Assembly: GCA_022496185.1 (NCBI GenBank)
Contig: WTXG01000145.1
Coordinates: 27,322 to 91,321 of the forward strand
Source: Multifurca ochricompacta
Taxonomy: Eukaryota > Basidiomycota > Agaricomycetes > Russulales > Russulaceae
DNA: 64,000 nt
Direction of reading: 5' to 3'
The notes below the pieces were generated by a model. The model ran no database searches, had not been told where the DNA came from, and worked only from the letters and a program-made list of their open reading frames with translations. Shown in pieces: positions 34,654 through 47,600 of this stretch (position 1 is its first letter; every line of letters begins with the position of its first letter). A program made the position numbers and the translations under genes.

Positions 34654-37600
34654 TCGGCTCAAACCCATCGGCCTGGGCACGAGCATTACATGTAACCTCT
34701 GTGTATACTAGTCGCTTCAAATCGTTGAAAATACCAGTACATTTCGAGACTACACAGAGAACGGCCGACGCGATATCCTGATCGACTCAGGAGCCACCGA
34801 TAATTTTATCAGCCCGCGGATGGTGAGAACCATGGGATTAGGAATGCTGGCACTCCCCCAGGAGAAGAATATCTGGAATATTGACGGAACTGCCAATCGG
34901 GCAGGAAAGATTACGCATTACACCGACCTAAAAGTCCAAGTAGGGGAGAAGACAAAGACCATACACTTCCTGGTCACCAATCTAGGAGACGAAGACTTAG
35001 TTCTGGGTATCCCTGGCTCGCTGCATTCGAACCAAGGATCAACTGGGCGATGCGACGATGAGCAAAGATTCCTACCCTGTACTCATCACATCAATGGGGT
35101 ATGACTACGCAGCCCGACATTCTGTAGCATGCAAAGCAGAAGAGGAAGACCCGGGATGCTGTTTTGTTACCAAAGCATCAGAACTTGCGCAAAAGGCAGT
35201 AGAAGGGCATACGGAAAAGACATTTGAAGAAGTGGTACCAGCAGAATACCATAGACACTGGAAGGTGTTCTCGGAAGAAGAATCGCAACGCTTTCCCCCC
35301 GCGCGGCCATGGGATCATGCCATTGACTTCGTACCCGATACCCCGTCAGCAATCGATTGCAAAATTTACCCGTTATCACCGGCAGAACAGACCACGCTCA
35401 CGGCATTCTTGGAGGAACATCTGGCAAAAGGATACATTCGTCCATCGAAATCACCATACCGTCACCATTCTTCTTTATCAAGAAGAAAGACGGCAAACTT
35501 CGACCTGTTCAGGATTACCGACGGATAAACGCCTATACTGTAAAGAACACCTACCCCTTGCCACTTATTTCAGAGCTCATTGACACCATGAGGGACAAAT
35601 CCTTGTTCTCCAAAATGGACGTCCGTTGGGGATACAATAACATTCGAATTAAAGAGGGGGACCAATGTAAAGCGGCCTTTAAGACCAATCAAGGGCTTTT
35701 TGAACCAAATGTTATGTTCTTCGGCCTTACCAACTCACCCGCCACCTTCCAGTCGATGATGAACCACATCTTCCGCGACCTCATTCTCACTGGCGAGGTA
35801 GTGGTTTATATGGATGACATATTGGTTGCTACCACGGATGACCTAACCCACCATCGAAGACGAGTACACCAGGTGTTGGATATCCTACACGAACATGATT
35901 TATACCTTAAACCCGCCAAGTGTTCATTCGAACAACCGAGTGTAGAGTATCTAGGAGTTATCCTGGAGGAGGGACAGGTGCAGATGGACCCTGTAAAGGT
36001 ACAAGGGATTCGGGAATGGCCAGTGCCTACATGTGTCAAGGATGTGCGGTCTTTCATTGGTTTCTGCAACTTTTATCGACGCTTCGTGCGGGGGTTCTCA
36101 GGGATCGCCCAACCACTGAATGGGTTGCTGAAGAAAGACGTCCCCTGGCATTGGACAGAGGAGCATCAGACGGCCTTCGAACAGATTCGCGATATCATTG
36201 GTTCAGAACCAGTCCTCCTACAACCAGACTGCAGAAACCCTTTGAACTGGAAGTCGACGCATCCCATTTTGCAAATGGAGCCGTATTGAACCAACGAGAC
36301 GCGACGGGACTCCTTCACCCAGTAGCCTTTTACTCGGAGACATTTTCACCTGCAGAACGGAATTACGACATTTGGGATAGGGAGTTGCTAGCCATAGTAA
36401 AAGCGCTACGACACTGGCGGCCATACCTAGCAGGGACTCCTCACAAGACCATCATTCATACCATCACTCCAATCTGCTATATTGGAAGGAACCCCATAAA
36501 ATAAGCCGACGGGTCGCTCGTGAAGTCCTGGAACTTGAAGAATACAACTTTGAATTGAAGCACATTGCTGGAAGTCGTAACGCTCGTGCAGATGCCCTAT
36601 CAAGACGACCTGATCTAAATAATGGTACAGAGGACAACAATGATGTGATAGTACTCCCAGAGGAAGTTTTCACGAGAACGGCTGTCGTCAGTCTTCATGA
36701 CATGGATTTATGGGCCCAGGTGTCGCAAAATATGAATCAACAACTATGCGAAACCTGGGCAGAAGCACATAATCTGAAAAGAATCGACGGCCTTTGGTGG
36801 AAGGATGGGGATCGACTCGTTGTCACTGGTGGCGACAACATTAAGAGGGGGGTGATCCATTTTCACCACGATCTTCCCTCTGCAGGACATCCCAGCATCG
36901 CCAACACCTACGCCCTCGCCAAACGAGACTACTGGTGGCCGAACATGAAAAAGGATGTAGAGGAATACGTGAAAGGATGTGCAGATTGCCAGGCCAACAA
37001 AGTGAATACACACCCACACCGCCGGCATTACTCCCAATTACACCAACGACTTCACAACCATTCCAGACTGTAGCAATGGACTTCATTGTCAAACTCCCCA
37101 CCTCCAGAGGCTTCGACTCAATCCTGACCATCACTGACCATGACTGTTCAAAGCAGCGTGTTCATACCCTGCAATGAGTCCATTACGGCAGCAGAGTGGC
37201 CAAGCTTTACCTGGATCATGTCTATAGACACTATGGCCTTCCTGAAAAAATCATCTCAGACCGCGACCCACGCTTCACATCCGCGTTCGCCAGGGCACTC
37301 TGCAGAGCGCTGAACATCACACAAAACATCTCCACAGCATACCACCCACAGACAGATGGACAGTCGGAAAGAACCAATCAGTGGCTTGAACAGTATCTTC
37401 GATTTTGGTGCAATGGACGACAGGATGACTGGGCGGACTGGCTCGCGACGGCGGAATTTGCACACAATTCCTGGCCTAATGGCACCACTAAACACTCCCC
37501 ATTCTCGCTTATCATGGGATGGACACCTCGAGCCACGTGGACCAGAAAGCCGACAAACGTCCCTTCAGTTACACAGCATATCAACCAATGGGAAGAGATT

Positions 37601-38116
37601 CGGAAATCGGCCAATGAGAATTTGTTGCAGGCGCAAAAGACCCTGACAGAGAAGCCCACAAGGTTCACGCCTTATCGGACCAATGACATGGTCTGGTTGG
37701 AAGGAAAGAACATTCACACGTCACATCTGACAGCCAAGTTAGCGCCCCGACGTCACGGACCGTTCAAGATAACAAGGAAGCTGTCAGATGTGTCCTACGA
37801 GCTCGAACTTCCCCCTACATGGCGTATTCATCCGGTCTTCCACGCCAGGCTGCTCACACCCTACAAGGAAACGTCGCTGCATGGAGAGAACTTCTCAAGA
37901 CTGCCCCCTGACCTTATCGATGGAGAAGAAGAGTGGGAAGTGGAGCGTATTTTAAATTCGAAGCGACAAGGCCGAGGGCGCAAACTACATTACCTAGTCA
38001 AGTGGAAAGGATTCCCAGACTCTGACAACTCATGGGAGCCCGCCGGGGATATCTTTGCCCCGGTCCTTATCTCGGAGTTCCATGACCGACATCCAGAAGC
38101 GCCCAGAGACAGTTAA
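34654..38116 (+). pseudogene. pol: pol of element F (PR-RT-RNase H-integrase-chromodomain), broken in the first two thirds
   Basis: Begins GSNPSAWARALHVTSVY. Protease IDSGATDNF near 34783, RT VVYMDDILVAT near 35800, RNase [17 protein letters not shown] near 36240, integrase zinc module HHDLPSAGHP near 36863 and CADCQANK near 36979, catalytic DFIVKLPT near 37080, ISDRDPRF near 37255 and SERTNQWLEQ near 37366. From 37196 to 38116 the frame is open and ends with the chromodomain EWEVERILNSKRQ...VKWKGFPDSDNSWEP. Single-base losses near 34770, 35008 and 35460 among others. Confidence 0.9.
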
Positions 38117-38155
38117 AAGGAACCAATCTACAGACCCCGAAGAAACCCCCAGTAC

Positions 38156-39388
38156 ATGCTCTCTCAGCAACATCCTACCACCATTCAATCCATCATGTCC
38201 TTCATCGCTGCCAACGCTGCCGTCGACGCTTTCACTGCCACCGCTATAGTTGTCGAGAACTTCCCATCCGCTCATCCCTCTACGTGCCCCTCTTCCCCTA
38301 TCGACTACGAAGCCACAGAGGTCCGAGTCAAAAACCAATCCCCGAACCCAAACGATGACTTCACCCATCGCGAAGACCCCCACCCCAATGACCTGCTCAA
38401 TGGAGAGATCGATGACGAAGCCCTGGAATTCCTGTTCATCCCCAACAACCCCAACTCTTCAATGTACTTCCCCTTGGAGATCACAATGACCGACGGATCT
38501 ACGGCCATCGCCAAATATATCTACTACACCAATGGCGGGATGGATGTGGCGGGGTGTATGAAGAAGGATGGGCCGGTTTACGGAGCTCCTGTCTACCTGG
38601 AGGAAAGGTATACAGGTCGACTCCACCACACGCTGACTGATGAACAGTTGGGTCACCTGGCCGCGGAAGACTGTCGCGCCTTCGCAATCGATGAGGTGAT
38701 GAACGATATGAGACTGCCGCGCTTAAAGGCGGAAGTCATGAGGCTGAGGAAAAGTATCACCTTGAGGAGGACGCTGAACCAACAGTATAAGGAGCACGCA
38801 AAAATGATGGCAAGGCTGACGAATGGGATGTTCCAGTTGGAGTCGGAGATTGTGGACATCAGGAAGAGGTTGGAAGCGGGGGATGCGTACCAGACAATTG
38901 CTGAAAGGTACGCGGACACTTATGCACGACCCCTCCCCCCTCGAACCTTGGGTGTGGCCCCAACGCTGCTGCCGACCCGGCTTGAGATGCCACGCTTGCA
39001 CGAGAACCCATGCGGGGAAACCTGCTGGCGATGTGATAGCAAGTATCACATAAGCTGGAACTGCCCCCTCAACCGCAAATGGTGTCGGCATTGTCGAAGC
39101 AATCTCCACTGGAGCAGACACTGCATTTTCTGACGTGTAGGAGTGGCCCCGACTATCACCAACCCATCGGGCTGGTGCGGCAAGTGCCTTCGCCATAACG
39201 CTGGGCATAAAGAAATCGACTGCCCTGTCTTTGACTTATGCCGTGCATGTGGCCAGCGCGGTCCATATGGGTTTCTTCGTACCCACGCGTGCCTGCAAGA
39301 GTTGGAGTCGTACAGCATGGATGACCGTAACGTAGCTGACGATTACCTGGAGCTGGTACAGGATGATGACGGTACGAATTGTTTCTAG
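38156..39388 (+). pseudogene. ORF3 of element F, zinc-knuckle protein, one in-frame TGA
   Basis: About 410 codons in one frame with a single stop at 39131-39133, where D has CGC-CGA (IFRRVG); CGA to TGA is the simplest cause. Same architecture as D ORF3: N-terminal acidic region, PLEITMTDGSTAIAKYIYYT block, a Leu/Arg-rich helix (LKAEVMRLRKSITL), then CWRCDSKYHISWNC, CRHCRSNLHWSRHC, CGKCLRHNAGHKEIDC and CRACGQRGPYGFLRTHAC. No indels relative to D over 1.2 kb. Function unknown; likely nucleic-acid binding. Confidence 0.85.
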
Positions 39389-39419
39389 CCGGGACTGCTA
39401 GAACCAGAAGAGGGGGTGA

Positions 39420-40008
39420 TGTTACGAACCCCGTCTCTTCCTGTCTTTTTCTTCCTACCCAACGATGACCCCACTTTGCCACCTACCCTTCACTACCAGA
39501 TCACATCTCCATCGTGGGATCCCTCACGTGCCCTACTCCCGTCCCCGTGATAGTCTTTGTCTCTGTTTATGTCGATGTACTTATGTTTGTCCCGTCATTG
39601 CTTATCTCTTATCCCTTATCTCTACGATCGGACACTTACTTAATTCCCTATCAGAAGCACGGCTTTACGCCCTCTGCTTTCGTATATTCGGGCCCACATG
39701 ACTCCGGGTTATCTTATCTTTAGATGCTCACTCAATTACGTATATAAGCCCACTGTAGCTACCTTGTAGACTTCAGACTCGACTTATTGAATACATCAGT
39801 GCTTGTCTTCTGGACTTTCCCCTTGTCTCTTGACGTCTGCCTGTCTCAGTGCTTTTGGCACTTTCCACTCAACATCGTCTTAGAGTACAGCCTCTTAGAC
39901 GTTGACTCCTAACCTCTGAACTCCAAGGGATCTTATTGGTCTCTTATCCGAACCCGCATATCATGCTGTCACACAAGTCGTGTGGAACGTCCTGCACCGG
40001 ACATAACA
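39420..40008 (+). repeat. 3' LTR of element F
   Basis: Preceded by the purine tract AGAAGAGGGGGTGA; TGTTACGAACC...GACATAACA. TATATAAG near 39740. Confidence 0.92.
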
Positions 40009-40317
40009 GGTAGGGTCATCAGTCATAGTGAACAAGAAGTGAGAGGGAGGAGTGGAAGCAACGGAACTCAGTTCTGGAGTGGGAGGAAGGGTGGGAGCAT
40101 CAGCAGGTCAAATAAGAGCACCTAGGTTTGCTGCATCACTGGCAGCTGCAATGGTTTGGTCCAAAAATGCGATGTCGATGATAGGAACAGGTGGGGTGTT
40201 GATTTGGGAGGTATCAGTCTGGGAGGTCAAGGCGGGGCGGGACGTTGTCATTCTTGGGGTAGGCTTGAGAGATCGGCATGGGGCAGAGAGGCGAGTGGTG
40301 TTCTTAATATGGGCCAG
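40009..40317 (-). pseudogene. ORF3 fragment of element C
   Basis: Minus-strand reading from 40317: LAHIKNTTRLSAPC...PTPRMTTSRPA, then IAAASDAANLGALI-stop-PADAPTLPPTP and MTDDPT at the junction with F. The first codon is CTG and the third CAT, each one change from the ATG GCC CGT seen in element A, so the ancestral start was MARIK. Confidence 0.68.
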
Positions 40318-40329
40318 AGCTGAAACGGC

Positions 40330-42525
40330 TTGTGGGATTGCAGAACGTCAGCAAGCACACGAATGAAGTGGGATGTGAAACGGGGGTCACGGTCAGAGAT
40401 AATACGCTTTGGGATGCCAAAGGATGGGAATAAGTGTCTGTAGTACAATGTTGCAATGCCTTCACCGGTAATATCTTTAGAACATGGTATAAATTTTGCT
40501 GATTTCGTACATCCCTGGTCGACAACTGTGAGAACAGCATCATATTGTCCTGACAATGGAAGATCCATAATGAGGTCCATTGCTACATATTGGAATGGAC
40601 TGGCGGTAGCTGGTACATCCAATGGATATGATGGTGCCTTTCTCATCAGCCAGGGTTTATTCTCCTGGCACTTGGTGCATCCATGTATGTAGTCGTGTAC
40701 GAACGGTTTTAGATCCGACCCTTCATACTCTTGTTGGATTCTTTGTACCATTTTGTCAATGCCTGGGTGTCTGGCTAACAAATGATTGTGATATCGCTGG
40801 AGAATCTCACGGCATTCAGGAAGCATCTGGGGGAATGGGAGTCTGTCGTCAGATATCACTTTAGCAAATAACCTTTCTGGGAGAATGATGGTTTCTTGGT
40901 TATCGTTCTCACCATGGTCAGTGTCTGGTCGATGGGATAACATATCAGCAATAGTGTGTAATTTTCCCAGAACGTGCTCGAGCAAAAAGTTGAAATCTGC
41001 AAGCTCTTGTAACCAGCGAGCTTGTCTGTGATTCAATTTCTGTGGTTCTTTGAAGTATTGAAGATTATTATGATCTGTGCGGACCTGAACCTTATGCCTG
41101 GCACCCATGAGATATTGTCACCATGAGCAGAGCGCAACAACAACCGTGAATAGCTCGCAATCGTAAATATCCCAGTTTCTTTGTGTCACATCTAATGTTT
41201 TCGATAGGTAGGCAATTGGGTGAAGGCATTCGTTGGAATCTCGTTGACTAAGTGTAGCACTGAGTGCATAACCAGATGCATCTGTGTCTACAATAAAAGG
41301 TTTCTCGAAATCAGGTTGAGCCAGTACGGGTTGCAATGTCACATGCTGTTTTAGGGTATCAAAGGCATCTTGTTCTTCGGTTGTCCACCACCATGGATTT
41401 TTTGCACTCGTTAAGGCATTTAGTGGTGCCGCGATTTTACTGAATCCTTGAATAAATCGATGATAGAACTGACAAAACCCAAGAAATGACCAAACTTCCT
41501 TAACTGTCATAGGTGTCTTCCACGTAGCCACGCCTTCTACCTTTACAGGGTCCATATGTACTTGGTTTGCTTCTAGAATAAGTCCTAGATATTCTATACG
41601 TGTTTGTTCGAACAAGCACTTTTCTGGTTTAAGATAGAGATCTAGCTGGTTGAGTTTGTCCAGAATGCAGTGTACCTTCGCGCGATGGTTGGTCAAATCG
41701 TGATCAGTATGGATGAGAATATTGTCCATATAGACTGTGAACCAAGCCCTGCCAGAGGCATCACATTCGTCCAGTTCTTCTTGGAACTCCGTGTTCATCA
41801 TTGTTTGAAAGGTCACCAGAGAGTTAGTTAATCTGAAAAACATCACGTTTGGTTCGAACAGGCCGCAGTTGGTTTTGAACATGGCTTTCCAGCAATCCTC
41901 AGGGACGATGTGGACGTTGTTGTAACCCCAGCGTATGTCCATTTTTGTAAATAAGGTACTGCCACGAACACGATCTATCAATTCTGGAATTAGTGGAAGG
42001 GGATATGTATTGTGGATTGTCCAGTCATTTAGTTTTCGATAATCTTGAACGGGCCGGAGTTTTCCGTCTTTCTTTTTGATGAAGAAGAAAGGGGACGCAT
42101 ATGGTGATTTTGATTCCTGGATGTAACCCTTCTGTAAATGTTCTTCCAAGAATTTGTTTAGTGCATCTTGCTCTCCTAGTCCAAGTGGATAGATTTTACA
42201 GTCTAAGGTGGTTGGTGCATCCGGTTTTAATTCGATTCAATGATCCCAAGGGCATGGTGCTGGGAAACGTTGTGCTTCCTTGTTGCTAAAGACTTTGCAA
42301 TGTCTCTGATATTCGTGGGGTACTATCTGATCCCAAGATTTCTCTGTTTGGTCTTTTGCCTTGATGGCGAGTTCTTGTGCGATGTTGAGACGTCGAATCT
42401 TTTTGCTTGGCAAAGCAAGGAAGATCTGCTGGTTCAATCGTCCATTCTGCCAATCAATTTGTGGATTTGTTGCGGCAAACCAAGGGTACCCTAAGATCAT
42501 GTTGTCGGTTCCAATGGAGGTGATG
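40330..42525 (-). pseudogene. pol: pol of element C, 3' part (protease end-RT-RNase H-partial integrase)
   Basis: Minus strand from 42525: ITSIGTDNMILGYPWFAATNP, RT with VYMDNILIHTD (the second catalytic Asp is Asn), RNase H VDTDASGYALSATLSQ, integrase zinc module YHNHLLARHPG...CTKCQENK, AMDLIMDLP and ISDRDPRF. Then an internal deletion removes the catalytic Glu region and the chromodomain, joining FIRVLADVLQ to ORF3 upstream sequence. The two conserved changes (YMDN and VMFFRLTNS) are G to A on the coding strand. Confidence 0.88.
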
Positions 42526-43095
42526 TGTTACGAACCCCGTCTTTGCCCGTATTCTTTTTCTTACCCAACGACGATCCCTCTCTACCACCCACACTTCACT
42601 ATCAGATCACGTCTCCATCGTGGGATCCGTCACATGCTCTTCGTCCATCCCCGTGACCCTCTTGTTTATGCATGTTTACCTACAGTCATCTTCGTTATCA
42701 TTTATCTTCTTATCATACGACCGGACACTTACTTAATACCCTATCAGAAGCCAGGCTTTACGCCCTCCGCTTTCAGATATTCGGGCCCACCTGACTCCGT
42801 GTTCTTATCTCATAGACGCCCACTCGATTACGTATATAAGTCCGCTGTAGCTACCCTGTAGACCTCAGACTCGACTTATTGAATACATCGGTGTTTGTCT
42901 TCTGGACTCCCCCTTGAAACCTTTGACTCGATCGTCTCAGTGCCTTTGGCACTTTCCACTCAACATTGTCACTCGGGAACGGCCCCGTTGACTTTGACTC
43001 ATCCATTTAAACTCCAAAGGGCCTTATTGGTCCTTTACCCGAACCTACGAAGCTGTCGCACAAGTCGTGCAGAGCGTCTCACACCGGACGTAACA
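42526..43095 (+). repeat. 5' LTR of element D (570 bp)
   Basis: TGTTACGAACC...GGACGTAACA. TATATAAG at 42833-42840; inferred R start AGACTCGACTT at 42867-42877. Confidence 0.96.
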
Positions 43096-43097
43096 TC

Positions 43098-43108
43098 AAG
43101 TCGAGTCT
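43098..43108 (+). promoter_or_regulatory. Self-priming primer-binding site of element D
   Basis: AAGTCGAGTCT, two bases after the LTR, is the exact complement of AGACTCGACTT at 42867-42877, 34 bp below the TATA box. Confidence 0.82.
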
Positions 43109-43114
43109 CTCACA

Positions 43115-44619
43115 GTGGCTTCCAGCCGCAGTCAGACCCTCTTTCGGGAAGAACTCATCGAACGCAGAGACGAGAATAATCTTTCACAGCAAGTACTTGG
43201 CTCTGCCGCCTGGAAAGATTTCGAATCCGAGTTTGGATACTACGTCTATCACGACGGAAGATACCAACCGGTAGAATACGACGACGAGAAAAGAGTTTGG
43301 TATTGTATCCGATACTCGGACAGTCGAAACTCTTGGGTCACTACAAGGCCCGCCCCACCTGAATTCGGATTAGGCCCGTGGAGAGAGAACCCTCCGGCCA
43401 TTGTCACGGACTCTGAACCAGAAGAGTACGTAGAAGAACCCAGTGAAGAAGCACCGGCATTAGCAGCGCCTACGTTTCCGGTTGCACCCGAAGTTGTCAC
43501 GATCAGAGCCCCTGCTTTGACAACTCCACAGATATCTATACAGTCCGCCGACACAGTAACCCCATTCTATCAAAACATGTCAACAATCGCCGCCCAACTT
43601 CCCGACCCTGCCCCACCAGTGGCACCACCACCAAACATCCCCCCCCCTCGGGACGTCTGTCTGGAGTGTTACCTCAGACATTCGCTGGGGATCGCTCACA
43701 GAGCAAGAAATTCATGCTGGAGTTTACAACATTTAAAAACTTCAACCATGACGTACCACAGATTGTTAACCCATTCCAAAGGGCCAATCTGTTTCTTTCC
43801 CTGATCCGAGGGGATGCGGTAGATGATTGGACGATGGAACAATTGGAGTGGTTGAACGAACAGGTGGAAAGCGGACGTCGGACTACAAGTGAAGGTCTTT
43901 GGGAGACCATAGCCGAGAGATTTAAAGATGCATTTACGGACGGGCAGGCCAAACAGAAAGCTGCCCGTGAACTAAAATCCCTCAGAATGGAAAAAGGAGA
44001 ACTTGACGCATACGTAGCCAAGTTCAGAAGCCTAGCCAACAGAGCCGGCTACGATACAGACGAGGAGGCCACATTGGACCTCTTCTCCCAGGGACTGCCT
44101 AATCCCTTAGTCAAGAATATCATACAGTTTCACCATCCCCATGATTGGGACACCTGGGTTGATGCTGCCCGACGACAGCAACAAGATTATCTGGACTTCC
44201 AGACACGGTTTGGGGTCGATACCAAAAAGGGAAAAACCAGAGATCAGTGGAAAACCGCCTTTGGCGTGAAACCGACCCAACATACTCAGAGAGACCCAAA
44301 CGCCATGGATACCTCTGCCGACCGCGCCCGAGCCCGGGCAGCGCTCACGGAAGATGAACGGCAGGTGCTGATGAAGGAAGGACGGTGCTTCCGCTGTAGA
44401 GCACTAGGACACATGTCCCGAGATTGTCCAAAGAAGGGAGTACGAGTTGCGGCTGCAACTACCACAGCCGAACCTCCCGCGCAGAACAACCCGCCCACTG
44501 TGGATAAAAGATCAAAAGAAGAGAAAGCTCAGGATATTTGGGCTAATATGATGAAGGAGAGCGAAGAAGTACGCGCCATCTTAGTAGAAAAAGCATTTGC
44601 GAAAAAGGATTTTTGTTAG
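43115..44619 (+). CDS. gag: gag of element D, GTG at the expected start, one frameshift
   Basis: Structural protein. Reads from GTG 43115 (V/M-ASSRSQTLFREE), where F has ATG; no ATG occurs in any frame between 42867 and 43576. N-terminal domain (SAAWKDFESEFGYYVYHDG), acidic and Pro-rich linker, then a frame change at the nine-C run 43639-43647 (ten C would keep the frame), capsid-like region from FAGDRSQSKKFMLEF (43690) and CCHC knuckle CFRCRALGHMSRDC near 44390. Ends KKDFC at 44619; pol follows in the -1 frame. Whether the C-run loss is real or a base-calling error cannot be told here. Confidence 0.9.
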
Positions 44620-47600
44620 GCTCAAACCCATCGGCCTGGGCACGAGCACTCCATGTCACCTCTGTGTATGCTAGTCGATTCAAGTCATTAAAAATACCAG
44701 TCCATTTTGAAACTACACAGAGGACGGCCGACCGAGATATATTAGTGGACTCCGGAGCCACCGACAACTTCATTCATCCACGACTGATTAAAACTATGGG
44801 TCTGGGAAGGCTGGCACTTCCCCAAGAAAAGAATATTTGGAATATCGATGGAACGGCCAATCGTGCTGGGAAGATCACCCACTACACGGACCTAAAAGTC
44901 CAAGTTGGGGAGGTAACAAGGACCATTCGCTTCCTAATTACCGACCTAGGAGATGAAGACCTTATCCTGGGTTATCCATGGCTTGCAGCCTTCGAACCAA
45001 AGATAAACTGGGCAGACGCAACAATGGACAAAGACTCGTACCCGACAATCATTACGTCGCTAGGGTACGATTATGCAATCCGGCATCCAGTGATAAGGGC
45101 TGCGTGTACAAAAGAAGACCCCGGTTACTGCTACGTCACCAAAGCATCAGAATTGGCCCAGAAGGCGGTACAGGGACAGAATGAGAGGACCTACCACGAG
45201 GTAGTGCCGGACGCTTACCAGCGGCATTGGAAGGTATTCTCCGAGGAGGAGTCACATCGCTTTCCTCCAGAGCGACCTTGGGATCATGCCATCGACCTCC
45301 TTCCCAATACACCGGCTGCCATAGACTGTAAAATCTACCCTCTGTCCCAGTCTGAACAAACTGCACTTACGGAATTCCTGGAAGAACATTTGGCCAAGGG
45401 ATACATTCGCCCATCCAAGTCGCAATACGCCTCGCCCTTCTTCTTCATCAAAAAGAAGGACGGCAAACTACGACCTGTCCAGGACTACCGCAAGATCAAC
45501 GCGTACACTGTAAAAAATGCCTACCCCCTACCACTGATTTCCGAGCTCATTGACACCATGAGGGACAAATCCCTCTTCTCAAAAATGGATGTACGATGGG
45601 GCTACAACAATGTTAGAATCAAAGACGGCGATCAATGCAAAGCGGCATTTAAGACAAATCAAGGATTGTTTGAGCCGAACGTCATGTTCTTTGGCCTCAC
45701 AAACTCACCGGCAACGTTTCAGTCCATGATGAACCATATATTCCGCGACCTTATTCTCACTGGTGAAGTCGTGGTCTATATGGATGACATCCTTGTAGCT
45801 ACCTCCGACGACCTAAACCATCACCGACAACGAGTACACCAGGTGCTAGACATCCTGCACGAGCACGACCTCTACCTCAAACCTGCCAAATGCTCCTTCG
45901 AACAACGGAGCGTTGAGTATCTAGGGGTCATCTTGGAAGGAGGACGAGTGCGCATGGATCCCGTAAAGGTACAGGGAATCCGGGAGTGGCCTGTGCCGAC
46001 CTGCGTCAAGGATGTCCGATCATTCATCGGATTCTGTAACTTCTACCGACGCTTTGTCAAAGGATTTTCCGGCGTCGCACGACCACTGAATGACCTCTTA
46101 AAGAAGGACGTACCATGGTATTGGGAGGCCGCGCAGCAACAGGCATTTGAGCAAATCAGAGACATTGTCGGTTCAGAGCCAGTACTCATTCAACCTGACC
46201 TGAACCACCCCTTCGAACTGGAAGTAGACGCCTCTCACTTCGCCAACGGGGCAGTGCTGTACCAAAGAGATGCCATGCAAATACTTCATCCAGTGGCATA
46301 TTACTCTGAGACCTTCTCGCCGGCAGAACGAAATTATGATATCTGGGATAGGGAGCTTCTAGCCATTGTCAAGGCTTTGCGACACTGGAGGCCCTACCTA
46401 GCAGGAACTCCTCACCAAACCATCATCTACACCGATCATTCCAACTTGCTGTATTGGAAGGAGCCCCACAAGATCAGCCGACGTGTAGCGAGAGAGGTCT
46501 TGGAGCTTGAGGAGTACAATTTCACCCTGAAACACATCGCAGGAAGTCAAAATGCGAGGGCAGACGCATTGTCACGAAGACCGGATATGCACACCGGCGA
46601 AGACGACAATAATGACGTCATTGTTCTGCCTGAAGAAGTGTTTGCAAAGGCCGCCGTAGTCAGCCTCCATGACATGGACCTGTGGGCACAAGTGTCACAG
46701 AATATGAACCAGGAATTATGCCGCTCGTGGGCCGATGCGCACAATTTGAAAGAAGTCAACGGCTTGTGGTGGAAAGACGGAGATCGGCTCGTTGTCACCG
46801 GTGGCGACAACATTAAGAGGGGGGTGATCCATTTTCATCACGACCTCCCCTCCGCTGGCCACCCGGGCATTGCTAACACTTATGCCCTTGCCAAACGCGA
46901 CTACTGGTGGCCCAACATGAAAAGGACGTTGAAAGTTATGTGCGAGGATGTGCCGCATGCCAAGCAAACAAAGTGAACACACACCCGAAAATCCCGCCAA
47001 TACAGCCCATCACCCCCATATCGTCGACCCCTTTCCAAACCATCGCGATGGATTTCATTGTTAAACTACCCACATCACTGGGCTTTGACACCATTCTTAC
47101 GATCACTGACCATGATTGTTCCAAGGCGGCCTTGTTCATACCCTGCAATGAGACGATCACAGCGGAAGGAGTGGCAAGACTATACCTGAACCACGTATAT
47201 CGACACTATGGCCTCCCCCAGAAAATCATATCCGACAGAGATACCCGGTTTACATCTACGTTCGCCAGAGCTCTATGTAAAACACTGGGCATTGCACAGA
47301 ATATCTCTACGGCTTACCATCCACAGACAGATGGACAGTCTGAACGGACGAACCAATGGTTGGAGCAGTATCTTCGGTTCTGGTGTAATGAACGACAAAA
47401 CGACTGGGCGGAGTGGCTGTCAACTGCGGAATTTGCACACAACTCATGGCCCAATGGAACGACAAAAGCTACCCCTTCTCCCTTATCATGGGCTGGACCC
47501 CGCGCACCACGTGGACGGATAAGCCCATCAACGTTCCTTCGGTAACCCAACGAATGCGCCAATGGGAAGACTTACGGCAATCGGCCAATGAAAATCTAGC

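Larger units (their letters stand above)
32559..40008 (+). mobile_element. Ty3/gypsy chromovirus F, full length but decayed
   Basis: LTRs 32559-33146 (588 bp) and 39420-40008 (589 bp), self-priming PBS, gag, pol with chromodomain, and ORF3. Flanks differ (CTGGA left, GGTAG right), so the two ends come from different insertions or one flank was lost. Same family as D and E. Confidence 0.92.

Noticed and set aside
40009..40013. GGTAGGG after F read as the same target duplication as that of E
   Set aside because: The GGTAG after F is genuine ORF3 sequence of element C (reads as DDPT on the minus strand) and has no partner before F; the identity with E's duplication is coincidence.
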